From positions 930,001 to 994,000 of the forward strand of contig JAFKAC010000008.1 of the NCBI GenBank assembly GCA_025766275.1: a stretch of DNA of 64,000 bases, written 5' to 3'. Position 1 is the first letter of the stretch. Each line of letters begins with the position of its first letter. Source of the DNA: Lactarius indigo (lineage: Eukaryota > Basidiomycota > Agaricomycetes > Russulales > Russulaceae). The notes beneath the pieces were generated by a model, which was not told where the DNA came from, made no database searches, and was given only the letters and a program-made list of their open reading frames with translations. Positions 11,848 to 26,084 of this stretch are shown piece after piece. The position numbers and the translations under genes were made by a program.

Positions 11848-12871
11848 TTTGACGCCGTAAGTCAGTGGATGTTGTGGCCGCCGCGGGGCCCGGGCATTTT
11901 TTTTATTGGGTATATACTGTGTTGATCATCCCCTGAAAGCGCTGGTCCGAAAGGTCGCCTCGTGCACATGATGACGTTTGTCCGCAGACACTACAGACGT
12001 TCCTCTCACAACTCGTGCAGGGGCGTAAACACCTTTTCAATTATGCTGTCACACGTTGTCAGGCCTCATTCCTTGGGGAGAATGTGACGCCCATCCTGAT
12101 TGTGTCTGGCTCTTCGTGTCACCGAGCCCATGCAGGGCAGTCGCAAATTGCCGTGCGGTTTGCTCTTTAAGAAGCAGTGAATCTGAAGACGTATCACCAG
12201 GAAAGCAGTGGGGAATTTTGCACAACCAACGATCACAAGCGGTGACCGGTGAGCCCGTGAAAATTAAGTAAGGGCTGTGAATAATTAATTTGACCAAGGG
12301 GGGTAAAGGAGAGAAAGGAGCACAAACTGTATGAGATCGGCGGTACGTCCCTCGCAACGTTGCGCCACTGTTGTGACTGGGGGCTGCGAAATTACGGCGT
12401 CGTAGTTGTCGAGCGGCTAATTTCTGCAGAGAAAGGAATATAACTCCGGTACCGTATTCGGGTACAGGGGATGTCTGTGAGAGACTGCCCCGTCACTCTG
12501 ATAATGAGCAATGCAAAGAAGCGAGGTATTGTTGACAACAAGGGTCGGGGGCAGACAGTTGTGTGTCCAGGCCCAGACCGTGTTACGCCTACCGTCCGAG
12601 GGGCGATTGCGTTGAGGGATTCAAGGTTGTTGTCCTCGGCACACCCGCTGAGTATCTCCGGGTGTGAACAAAAGAAGGAACGGGGTAAAACGCCGTCAAG
12701 TCGAGCTATACGAGTGTCGCGATGTGGTAACGCACAGCAAGCAACTGCTGAGATGCATGTCTCGCGGACTTGAGTTGATCGAAGTGATGGATCCAGTGAG
12801 GGATCAAGGAAGACCATAAAAGACTAGCTGATCACGCGCTGCGGTGCAGATTTAATCATCAACATTGGCCG

Positions 12872-12890
12872 GCGGCTGATGGCCAGCCGC
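12872..12890. repeat. 7-bp perfect hairpin
   Basis: GCGGCTG (12872-12878) pairs with CAGCCGC (12884-12890) around a 5-nt loop. It lies in intergenic DNA and has no T-tract, so I assign no function. Confidence 0.6.
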
Positions 12891-13427
12891 GGAGGGTGTT
12901 GTAAGGACCGCCGGTTGTTATCTAGAAGAAGCGCGGAAGGTGTGCGGTATCGGAGTGGTTGACGATATGGATGGGCCTGACCTCGCGCATGACCGCATGA
13001 TCACTGACACCCCACGCCCCTTCTGGTTCTCACTTGCGAGGTGCGAGTGGGGAAGACCGAGGGAACGGTAGCCGCGGAACTCACATTTGCTTCCGGATTG
13101 CGTAAAGCCGGCGGCGAAACGGCGAAACGCCCGATTTGGGCATAGTCTTGGGGGTGCTTGGCGGCCGCAGCACACCTTTTTCCCATCACCTCGGCGGGAG
13201 CGGCGGAGGAAGGGGGGCAAACCTGGCCACGGGTTAATTTTTAATTTTTATATTTATTCGAAGATTCAGATCGGGAGAATGTGGTAGTCGATCTATTTAC
13301 CGGTGCTTTGGACATGACGTTGAACGGACCCGCGCCCGCCTAATTTGCCGCTTAGAACCGCATATAGTCCTGCACCGTGACGACCAAGTTGTCCGTTCTG
13401 CCCTCCCCTTTTACTCTTACGCTCTCA

Positions 13428-16389
13428 ATGGACCGCTTGCCCCTGGACCGTTTCCCTTCCGATTCATCGCCCACCTCTCCTTTCTCTTCCTCGACACAAC
13501 CCACAATGCCTCCTGCTTCTCAGACTTTATTCAGGACTTCTGATGAACCCGACCCGTTCAAAATATCTTTCCTCAAAGGTCCGAAGCGCAAACGCTTGGC
13601 AAAGGTCCGTATCTCAGCATACAGTCGGTGCTCCTGTTCATTGACCTTCCAACAGGCTTGCGATGCCTGCCACAAGAGCAAACGACGATGTGATGGTACT
13701 GGTGAGGTCACCCTTCTCGGCTTTCTTGCTCGCTCCCACTGATTGTGCTTCAAGCGCCTTGTAGCAACTGGTGTGTGCTTTCATTTTGATGTCCCCTCGT
13801 AACTTTTAACTGACTACACACACCAGTTACTTTGCTGCCAAGGACTGCACCTATACAGACTCTTCCGGACGACCTGTACCCGCACCTTTGGCATCAAAAA
13901 CCGACAAGCCTTCGCGGGCTGGCCCCAGTCAGCCCCGCCGGCGTTCTCAAAAGGATTCCTATTTGGAACCACCTGTTCCTGTATCCACAAATAACCCATC
14001 GTCTCCACACGGACAGCCTTTGACGTCACCCCAAACTCCTTCGGACACTCGTGATGATTACGCTGAGACCTCGAAGAGGCCCCGAGTGGGCTCCATATCC
14101 TCCTTTCCAACTCCAGAATCTCAGGTACCCGTCCCTCTCGCGCGTCGCTCAAGTACCGCAGCTAGTCGTTTTGAAGTTCCCGTCGTCCGTGAGCTTGTGA
14201 GCCGTGCGTAGTTCATTTCCCCTGGCCCTGTTCTCCGGCTCACTACTAACCATTCTGGACTTAGTCTTTTTTGCTCACTGCCACCCCCATCGTCTCTTCA
14301 TACACCAACCCACTTTCATGGCTGATGTTAGCCTCGGCCGCGTACCTTCCTACCTTCTATATGCACTATGTGCCCTCGCCGCCCCCTTTTCCAGGCACCC
14401 CGTCGTGCGGACAGATAACCCCCGTACAAGTGGCGTGGCGTACTGCAAGGCAGCGGAAGAACAGATGTTCGATACGCACGGTCGTCTAAGTGTGGACAGA
14501 AACTTCATGACGGCACAGGCACTTTGTCTTCTCGAGTCCCACCAATCTCTCTTATCGTGGCCTTGGCCTTCCCCTAGTACACATCACCGTGAGTATTTAG
14601 TCAAGTTTGAGATCTCGGCCATCATCACATGGCGTTGTCATTTACGTTTCTCGTATCGCAGAACTCGCCCTGAGTATCTTAAATGAGGACCTCCATGTTC
14701 AGGATGAACACCCTTCTGGTTTGACTCCGGCTCCCACGACTAGCTTCGTGCTTGATGCGATTGGTCGCGAGTGCTCTCGCCGCGCGTTCTGGTACATCAA
14801 ATTGATGCATCTGACTGCCTTTGCCTACTATCAAATACCTACGCCTGCTATCGCGCTGGACTTGAAGAACCTGCGCCTTCCTGTCGACGAAGCGAGCTTT
14901 GAGTTTGGCGCGCACAACTCCCAATCAGGTTCGTCGACCTCGCCCTACTCCAGGTTCACCATACTGAGACTTGTCTTGACGCCACCAGAGTACCTACACC
15001 TGCCGGCGCCACGTACACAATATGCTTCCGAATATGGACATCTTCTCCGGATCGCTTCTGTGCACGCTCGTCTCGAAATGTCATTGAATACCGCAGATAG
15101 TAAACCTATTTCTTATGCCCACGTCGAACTCGTTCTCACAGGTTTGTCTTGGATGCAGCCACAGTTCGGCTCGGAAAACAAGACGCAGCAAAGGGTATCG
15201 TAGAAGAAACTGAAAAGGAGATTTCGGTACGCCCTTTCTTCGAAGCCTAATGACGATAAAGTTAATCGTGTCTTTTATTCTGGTCTCTTTAACCCGTGCC
15301 CTTTAACACATTCTCACACTGATAGGCGTGGGAATCCTCACTCGCTGATCATGTCCGCTTTAGTGAGGAAGGTGCAGCACTTCATCTGGCGATGTTCGAG
15401 ACAAGCTCAAATACCGGCGCATGGTGCTACTTCATGATGCACACAGTGTATGCATGGTGTATCCTTATACTCTCAGAGGTGTGTCTCTGATCGCACGTGT
15501 TTTGCTTGTCCTTCCTGCTGATAAGGTCGGCTTTTAAGGCAAAAGCATGCGGATTGGGCAGCGTGACAAACGGTAGCTCCGATTGGGCTCGTGACCGACT
15601 CGTGCTAATCGGAACGAAGCTCGGGAGCAGAGCGAAGAACAGCGTTTTGCGTATGTGTTTCTCAGCGTCCTGATTTGTGTGCGTGCCTAACTTGTCTCTG
15701 GCTACCTGCAGTTGTCGCAATTCTTTTGGTAAGTCCACCTGCGACCAGCCCCAGATCTTCAACTGATATTCAATTAGGCACTGAAGAGGTTTGGCATGAG
15801 TGACCATCCGCAGGTTGTGGCATGGACCAGAGAGTATGACGAGGCGTGTGGAATGGAGTTCCCCACCAAACGCAATTCTGTGAGGCCGATGCCGATCGCA
15901 GAAGCCTTGGCTTCCACAAAACCCATAAATCGGCCCATTCATCCGCTACCTCTGCCCCCGTCACTTGTCCCCGCAGTGGGTGTGGACCGTCTCGAAGATC
16001 GAAGCGACGCATCTAGCACCGGCTCTTCCGGGACATACTTTAGTTCACTGCGCAGTTCATACGACAAGTTGCGAATTACTCACCCTGAACCAGCCCACTC
16101 TCCTGTCCCGGGGTCAGCGCCATCGCTACCATCATTAAAATCATGTGGGTTACTGGAATCGTGGACGCATCACCCTCAAACTCTGTCACAGCAGCTCCCA
16201 GATGCCGCTGGTATGTCAGAATCTCCACCTTCACCAACTCCCCCGTGGATGGCACTGCGAATCGCAACCACCGCCCCTAAAGACTCTACCGTAGGCCCAT
16301 CGGAGGCCAATGCCTCACCATCTACATCTTCGCGTGGCACAAAATCGACGATGCCGGTGGGATTGGACTGGCTTGCGCACGAACAATAA
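13428..16389 (+). CDS. Zn2Cys6 fungal transcription factor
   Basis: This is a nuclear transcription factor of the fungal binuclear zinc cluster family. The first ATG of the frame is at 13428. A basic stretch (GPKRKRLAK) precedes the zinc cluster, built from two exons: ACDACHKSKRRCDGT and, after an intron, APCSNCYFAAKDC, giving the six cysteines. A Ser/Pro-rich linker follows. The middle homology region of the family is visible as HPHRLFIHQPTF (about 14275), LSILNEDLHVQDEHP (about 14670), ECSRRAFWYIKLMHLTAFAY (about 14770-14830) and LRLPVDEASFEFG (about 14873). The tail to the stop at 16389 is Ser/Pro-rich. Introns of about 50-70 nt split it into eight or more exons, not all resolved. The target genes cannot be told from sequence. 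Confidence 0.88.
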
Positions 16390-16703
16390 CGTTTTGCCTT
16401 GCTCTCCCCGTATCTCAGTTCAATCCGTTCTGTTCACTGCCGGCGTTGTCGGCGTGCTATCTTGATTTGCATTTGGTGCCTTTGCGAACTATTTACGGCT
16501 CTTGTCATTAACGTAGAGCATGGGTTATTTGGTTTCGTCTATCTTGTTTCGTCTAGTCAAGGTTTTGCGGTAGCGCGCGCGTACCTGATGTGTACCTTAT
16601 CAGCTCACTCTGCAATTCCGCCGGTTTCATCGTGAGTGTCATGGGCAAATAAACATGATCGATATCAGGGTAAGCGGTAGGACGAAAGTACAGTACAAGG
16701 TGA
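16390..16703. other. Convergent 3' intergenic region
   Basis: This is 314 bp between the stop codons of the Zn2Cys6 factor (+) and V-ATPase subunit G (-). I see nothing beyond 3' untranslated sequence. Confidence 0.5.
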
Positions 16704-17218
16704 TCATTTCTTCAAGTTACGATGGAGCTCTGGCTGGACGAGAACGACACGGTCCAGAAGCTTCCTAAGTACATCATCTTTATGCGTGTTATATGCGTCC
16801 GTGATGGTGCGTAACTTCTCCCCCGTCTCCTTATCGATGATGGATTGTGCGTCCTGTGTGCTCCCAGCGTGCTGGAATGAGACGTCGGTTGAGAAGGAAC
16901 GGTGTGCTAATGGATGAAAGGGTCTTACGGAACTCTGAAAGGCGGTAAACTCTTGCTCCTTCACCTTGCGATACTCCTCTATTTCTTTGGTGGCCTCCGT
17001 GCGCGCATCCTTCAGCCTTTGTACACGATCTGCGGGAGATATCAGACTAAATGAGTGATCCTCGCAGCAAGCGATTAGCGCACATTGGCGGGCTTGTTGC
17101 ACCACTTTGGCTGCCTCCTTCTCTGCCTCGAGGAGTGTCTGGATACCCTGTGATTGCTGTGCAGCCTGTAAAAGATATTAGTATACTGAGACGTCGAGAT
17201 GAGCGAGTACATCACCAT
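16704..17218 (-). CDS. VMA10: V-type ATPase subunit G
   Basis: This is subunit G of the vacuolar proton pump, part of the peripheral stalk that joins V1 to V0 and paired with subunit E. Exons on the minus strand: 17216-17218 (ATG only), 17084-17165, 16929-17029 and 16704-16871, giving 117 residues, the family length. The conserved N-terminal helix reads QGIQTLLEAEKEAAKVVQQA and RVQRLKDARTEATKEIEEYR. The C-terminal half contains QSIIDKETGEKLRTITDAY and ends PELHRNLKK. As in RPS15, the first intron begins directly after the start codon. The gene stands head to head with symplekin. Confidence 0.95.
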
Positions 17219-17451
17219 AGTCTGAGGCAAAGCAAGATTTAAACTCCGGAGCGCCCGCAAGCGTATGACCGCCCAGTGCCGCCAGTCAGAACAGACAAGA
17301 CAGGGCCGCCAGACGCTGGCCAAGAGCGAGCGCAGTGCACCAAACCTGTGCCTCCCTCGCTGCATTGAACAACAAGTTTCCATTGACTCATTCCTACCAA
17401 ACTAAACAAACGCCAAGATCTCAGCGCAAACTCGGTTCCCAGCAGGCGTCG
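17219..17451. promoter_or_regulatory. Short divergent promoter, VMA10 / symplekin
   Basis: Only 233 bp separate the ATG of V-ATPase subunit G (-) from the ATG of symplekin (+), so the two genes must share promoter DNA. I recognise no specific binding site. Confidence 0.55.
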
Positions 17452-20400
17452 ATGGACCCGCTTCAGGCTCTTAGTGCCGCGCTCAGCGTCCCCGCAGACT
17501 CGAAGGAGCAGTCCGACTTGCTTGCAGCTCTCCGCGAGACTCTAGAGGCCCAACCCCACCCAATTCCAATTCTCTGCAATACGCTGCTCAAGACCGCAGC
17601 TGGCTCAAACGATTCGTTGCTCAGGCGTTGGGTGTTGGACCTGTTGCATTTTGGTATCGCGCGAGCACCTCTGGCGGTCGATACGCGTACACAACGTGTG
17701 TCTCTCTTTTTCCTAGTTTCACATAACCTTGTTCTACTGTTCTGTCGACACACCACTGACATATAGGTGGGCTCACACGCCGTGTTGTTTTATATTTCCC
17801 CCATTAGTTGCATCGCGGTCTCTGGACGTACTTGCCGGTCTTCTTAACGATAGCAACCCTTGGACCGTCAAAATCGCGGTGCAGTCATTCGCAGGAGCAT
17901 ACCCACTCCTCTTTCGTTGGCTGTGCGTTTCAGACTTTTGGTGCGCTTCGATGTCATCACCGCTAATATTTTCGCATCTCTTCGCACAGATGCACAAACA
18001 GAAACGAACGATCGCAATGGGACACACTCTCGCGCGCGAAGAACCGGATCATCGAGTTCATGTGGGCGCCAAATACGCATGCAGGTGTGCAGTTTGCCGC
18101 TGTCAAGTTCCTGCAAAAGGTTATCCTGGTACAGTCGCGGGGTATTGCGGACCCAAGGGTGAGTAGTCCCTTTGTTGTTTCACGTATACCTTGGCAAACC
18201 TCTTGTTCACTAAAGCTGCAAAACAAAAACGATCCAAATCTTGCAATCGTCCCGGGAGACCACCCGTTCATTAACGCCTCTGCTCTCGAAACTGAAGGTG
18301 TAACTCTCCTGCAACGTCTCATCACCGATCTGTATACAAAACAGTGCGTCGGAACTACGGGTTCTGCTCACGGCTGAACTTCTGATTTGTCTCTAGAAAC
18401 CCAGACCTTATCTCCGCCATCCTGAACAGCTGGTCGGGCCTTGTCAAGTTGCGACCAGGCTTCGTTCAGATTGTAGTATCTTCCCTCACACTATGGACTC
18501 CTGCCCCATTACTGGGCCTGCCCTTCTCCGCCATCAAAAGTGTTGAAAAGTCTGTTCGCATTCTTTTGACACACATATCACGGTGCGTACCCCTGAGAAT
18601 ATTGTCTACTTCAACACTTACTGGAGCAATGATTCCTTTGCGTAGCTCACCAGCTGGCGCAAACTTTACACGTGAAATCAACGAAGCTCTCAACAAGCAG
18701 ACTCAGCGCATGGAACAAGCTGTGGCAGATGAGAGGACACGTAAGGCTATCGCAGCACAAGCCCTGGCCGACGCTCGCAAGCGTCCGCTAGCCACCGCTG
18801 CCCCAGCCGAAGAAGAAGCGAAGCGCCAGAGGGTCGAGGCTGACCCGAATGGGGACGCAACGGCGCTATTGGCAGCGTTTGACTTTACAACCCTCCCCGT
18901 TGCGCTCATCACGGAGCTCATCGTAGCGAACTTGCAAGCATTCTCCGATGAGGTTTTCCAGGCGCGTGTCAACGCGTACCGTCATCCCGCACCTGCAGGT
19001 ATCGCTGCCCCTGCCCCCGTGCCTGCGGGCGCAACATCAGTATCTGCAGCTGTTCTTGAAAACTCTGTGACATCAGAGAGTACAGCGCCAGCGAGAAGAA
19101 CGCCACCGACGATGCCTGCAGCGGATAGGGCAAGGGAGCGGGCTTTAGCGCAGGGGTCCTCAACCCAATTAGACGAACCCGGCTCATCCAGTAGAGTTAA
19201 GGAAGAGCCGATGGACCCGCTGCAGATGGACATGGACGAAGATATTGAGTACGAGCCGGATAGTCTGAACCTTGAGGTATATCCTCGTTTGTCGGCGTAC
19301 CCCCAGCTTGTAGCTCACGATACTGTTTGTCGCAGCTGGAACCCATGCAAGAAGATGACGATGCGCTCGCTGCGGCTGAGCTCGACGCCAAACAACTGAT
19401 ACCGCTAGACTTCCAAGTTCCACCGCCACCCGTTCTCAGCGAAGCGGAGCGGGCGATGGCTGTCAAATCTGCTGCCACGCGGATATGGCAAAGTTCGGGT
19501 GATCTCGCAATCGGGCAGCACGATGGCGGGCGCGACCTGTGGATGCTACTCCTTGTGCGGATGATCACGCGTGTAGTCGACCCGAAGGACAGCAGAGGCA
19601 GATCCAAGGCCGAGGGTGAAGGCGAAGGCGAGGGCAACAAGAGCGCAGATGCAGACGTGGATATGGACGAAGAAATAGTGGAACTGTACGAGCGGCAGGA
19701 CCGACTGCGGAAGGTGTTGTGCGACTACATAATGGCCGATTTCTCTGGGCGGTGAGTTTCAATCTCTCATGTCTTTTACTATCACTGACTGGCGCTCAGG
19801 ATACGACTCGCAACGACTTGGATGAATGAGGAGTGGTACAACGATCAAGTAAGACACTTATCGGACAATGACTGGGTCGGTGCTTCCCTTATCTCTCGTG
19901 GGCCGCATTGACGTCGTATCAGCGCCCCAATTACGAAGTCTGGCTAAACCAAATCGTCGCCGAGTACCAGTTGCGCATTGATAGAAAGGATCGGATGTTT
20001 GCGCGTTTCCTCCTTGATTTGCCTTCTGTTCCCTCGGACGTGTTCACTCTCCTTCGGGATTTGTGCACTGAACCAGAAAGGTATGCCGCGGTAATCATCT
20101 AGAATTACCTCGTCATTGAAACCATTCTGCACTCCCCAGGATGCAAATCGGGTTCCAAACCTTACGGGACTTCGTTACCCAGCGACCGACACACCGCGGG
20201 GAAGCAATGAACATCCTTTTGGAGTTGACGACACATCCAGGTGCGGGTATCACTGATCAGCGGCATCGGGAATGTACTGACGAAGACGGCACCCTTTCTA
20301 GAAAAGGTCACGCGTAACGCGGCAATCTTGACCGTGAAGCGTTGTATGGGGGAATTCCAAATGACGGACGGCATGATACGTGATTTTGCTTTGCAATTGC

Positions 20401-21799
20401 TCCACCGACTTCAAACATCCCGCCCGGTCGACAAACCCCCGATAGGAGATGCCGTAGCAACTACGGGCAACGAAAATATGGAAGACGGGCAACTACCCCC
20501 AGATGATCTGCTGCAAACGCCATATTTGCCAGAGCGCTTGGAGCTCCCTACCCCGAAGCCCCTAGTGGTGCAGCATGTGGAACTGTTATTTGCACTATCT
20601 TCAAAGGCTTCGGACTTCCTAGACGAGTGCATCATTTTGCTCCCCTGTATGCGTTGAGATTCTGACTGTACCGTACCAGGATCTTCGCAGCATATGGGGA
20701 AATGCACACTAGCGTCCAAGAAGCCATCCAAGACCTAATCACCGCTCTCGTACGATCACTCGGGTCTGGGCACGGGAAACTCCTTACTTTAATGCGTACG
20801 TTCCCCCCCGGTGCAGAGACGCTGGCGCTCCGTATCTTGAACATCTTTACGGAACACGGGCGGCCAAGTGCCCAGCTCGTCGCTCTCGTTAAGGGGCTGA
20901 TCGCTGAGCGCGATCTCGATGCTCGTTTCCTTATCCCGATCATCGCCGAGATGGACAAGCCCGATATCATGAAGCACCTCCCACGCATCGTTTCGATTCT
21001 TAATGGCACGCAGGAAACGAAGGAACTCGTACGGAGCGTTTTTGGTGCCGTTGTTACGACACCTCCGCAAACGTTCGGAAGTGTGACGAGTAATCTACCA
21101 CGTGTGCGGCAGAGCGAGTTGCTCACACCCGCGGAACTGATGGTGCTGCTTCACGATACGGAAAAGGAGATCGGGATCAAAAGCGCAATCGAAGGTTAGT
21201 CTCGTTACTGTCGGTGTGTCCTCGTCCCCGACTCTGTGCTCACCTCACCCACAGCCATCGGAATTTGTTTCTCGATGACGGACGTCTTCCGCTCTGAGAT
21301 CCTCGCGGTCGTCATGCAACAGATCCTTGATGAGCCGGTCTTACCAACTTTATTCATGCGCACGGTGAGTCGTGTCTTTCCAACGTAGTCCCACGCTCAT
21401 ACATATACAACCAAGGTGATCCAAGCCGTCAAAACGTACAAGTCGCTGACAGGCTTTGTCTCCACGACGCTACTATCGCGATTGATCACCAAAAAGATAT
21501 GGACAACCCCCTTGCTCTGGGAGGGCTTCATCCGTTGCGCACAGATTGTCGCGCCAGCAAGCTTTTTGGTACTATTGCAGCTCCCGAAAGAGCAATTACG
21601 GGAGCTGGTGGCGAAGCAACCAAGCTTGCGAGGCCCACTGCGCGAGTTTGTCCAGAAAAAGGGCGGCAATCCCGCACGAGCCGCCGTCTACTTGGAGATC
21701 ATTGGCGAAGACGAGCCGCAGGCAGGGGGAACACCAACTCCCGAGACACCTCCGCCAAATGTACCATCAACTACTACGGCCGAGCCAACACCTTCGTAG
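17452..21799 (+). CDS. Symplekin/Pta1, mRNA 3'-end processing scaffold
   Basis: This is the scaffold protein of the nuclear cleavage and polyadenylation complex, which bridges the CPSF/CPF subunits. The start at 17452 gives MDPLQALSAALSVPADSKEQ. The N-terminal HEAT-repeat domain (SYMPK/PTA1) runs over several exons with NPWTVKIAVQSFAGAYPLLF, NTHAGVQFAAVKFLQKVILV and SVEKSVRILLTHISR (to about 18590). A charged Ala/Glu-rich middle part follows (18660-19400). The C-terminal symplekin domain contains PELTTP-like helical repeats near 20950 and LWEGFIRCAQIVAPASFLVL (about 21517-21577), and ends in a Pro/Thr-rich tail. About a dozen short introns are present. I found no frame break. Confidence 0.92.
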
Positions 21800-22131
21800 C
21801 ACCATTGTTCAGATGTTGCCTTTCGCATAGATGTAGCATGTGTATATTTTTGCTTTCGTTCAATGAACATTTGCTGGGTTCTCCTGCGCCAAACTTATGG
21901 GTCGAGTTCGAGGAATGATTCCGTTCAGAGACAGAGACAGCCTAGATGGTCTCAGTCGCTTGTTCCTGCGACTCTTCCTTTGCTTTACAACCTTCATTGG
22001 TCAGCCACGGGCGAAGCGCACGTCCACCCATGCCGATAGAACACGCTGACGAGAATGGCGATTTTTTGCCCAAAGCCCACGGGCCGCCCACATCTCCTCG
22101 CTCTTCCGAGGGTTCGCCGTCTTCGCTCATC
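21800..22131. other. Intergenic region before the MAP kinase
   Basis: This lies between the symplekin stop and the start I chose for the MAP kinase. Two further ATGs in the same frame as the first kinase exon (21946 and 22030) fall here, so part of it could be coding. Otherwise I see nothing. Confidence 0.4.
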
Positions 22132-24575
<2,444 letters not shown>

Positions 24576-24780
24576 GGCAAATGAAACTGCCGCAGATGCC
24601 CCGCCGAGCGAGATGCCTAAGGAGATCGGAGGCGAGGGATCCGAGTGGGGAGGGAAGGATGGTGGTACTTGAAAGTAGGAGTTGCCTATGGACCATACTA
24701 CATCTGCAGGGACTTTCGAATAGATAGATATATAGACAAGTGCCGGCTCCTTAAGTGATACAAATGAGTGAATACTGTGT

Positions 24781-25904
24781 CTAATCGGCTCCGAGAAGTT
24801 CCTTCAGACCTAAGAGAGAGATTAACACCATCACGCGGCTCACGCGAGGTAGGAAAAGTGGACACGTACGCTCTATAATACTAAGATAGGCTGTTGTACC
24901 GGGGCTATCCGGGTATTCTTCCAAGAAGCTTACGCCATAGTCCGCACTCTTTCCTATCCGTGGGTCAAGTGGCACTGAGCCAAGGAGCTCGACACCCATT
25001 TCCTTTGCGAGTCGGGCGGCCCCACCGGTCGTAGGTCGGAAAATTTGAGACTCTCCCTTGCAGTTAGGGCAGACGAAGCCGGCCATGTTCTCGACAAGTC
25101 CGAGAACGGGCACGCCAACCTTACGACAAAAGTCAATCTCGCGCGCAACATCCTGGAGTGCAATCTCCTGTGGAGTGGTTATAAGCACAGCTCCATCGAT
25201 CCCGCTTTCCTTTAGGAGTTGAACGATGCTAAGGTGTTCGTCGGATGTTCCTGGAGGCGTGTCGACGACGAGGTAGTCGAGCATACCCCAGTCCACGTCC
25301 TTGAGGAACTGCGCGATAAGCCCATTCTTCTTCGGTCCACGCCACATAACGGCGTCCTTGGGAGAAGGAAGCATGAATCCTACAGACATAGCACCGAGAT
25401 TGTCCTGTACATAGATGGGTGACCAGCCGACAGTAGAAGTGTGGACCTGCTCGGAAGCGATGCCAAGGATGGTAGGGATTGAAGGTCCACAGATGTCGAC
25501 ATCCAGGATACCAGTCTTGTTTTCTTCAGTACAAACCACATAAGCCGCGATGGTAAGAATATTGCGTACCTGCACATCTGGATCGGACGCAAATGCCCAA
25601 CCAAGTTGCGCGGCGAAGGTCGACTTGCCGACGCCCCCTTTACCAGAGAGAACAAGGATCTTGCGCTTTACTTGTGTCATGCGTTCACGTACAAGCGGTA
25701 ATGCGGGGTCTGGACCCTTTGCAACTCCTGACGCACATACGTCCTGGTTGGGACAACCTGCACATGCTGCAGATTTGCCTGCTAGCTCGGACTCGGTGCC
25801 CTGAGAAGTGTGAGCGCTATTTGGATGGCGAGAATAGACATACTTACGGGACAATGCTCTGGAGCATTTTCTGGGATGCTTGTTGGCTGTTGTACGGCCA
25901 ACAT
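24781..25904 (-). CDS. NBP35: Cytosolic Fe-S cluster scaffold Nbp35
   Basis: This is a P-loop NTPase that builds [4Fe-4S] clusters with Cfd1 in the cytosolic iron-sulfur assembly (CIA) pathway. Exons on the minus strand: 25848-25904, 25570-25800, 24870-25515 and 24781-24809, giving 320 residues. The N-terminal cluster-binding cysteines are spread over EHCP, then [14 protein letters not shown], which marks Nbp35 and not Cfd1. The Walker A motif is [10 protein letters not shown], the Mrp signature is [12 protein letters not shown], and the C-terminal bridging cysteines are in [10 protein letters not shown]. The start at 25904 gives [19 protein letters not shown]. Introns are GT-AG and 47-60 nt. 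The gene is divergent from the J-domain gene. Confidence 0.95.
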
Positions 25905-26084
25905 CGTTATCACTCGTCAAAGATCAAAGTCAAAGGCTGAGTACTGGCTGAGTCAATTGACTGGCCGGATCTTCCCGGCCCGGGTTCTGGTAGACACGAC
26001 CACGTGATCTGTTCGTTGGCGCGGTCGGCTCATAACTCAGTACTCCTGTACTTAGGTTCTACGGTTCCACGTTCGCGATCAGCA
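25905..26084. promoter_or_regulatory. Very short divergent promoter, NBP35 / J-domain gene
   Basis: Only 180 bp lie between the NBP35 start codon (-) and the candidate start of the J-domain gene (+). A palindromic core is seen in cccggcccggg-like sequence at about 25975-25985. No specific site can be named. Confidence 0.5.

Larger units (their letters stand above)
11605..13427. other. Intergenic region, about 1.8 kb
   Basis: I see no conserved exon here. Small features are a triple CTTGAAG repeat at 11827-11847, a perfect hairpin at 12872-12890 and an AT-rich tract at about 13230-13260. The right-hand part should contain the promoter of the Zn2Cys6 factor. The open frames of up to 141 codons look non-coding. 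Confidence 0.5.

Noticed and set aside
12392..12817. 141-codon minus-strand open frame in the 11.6-13.4 kb gap
   Set aside because: No family-like motif, no plausible exon partners, and overlapping frames of similar size on the other strand.
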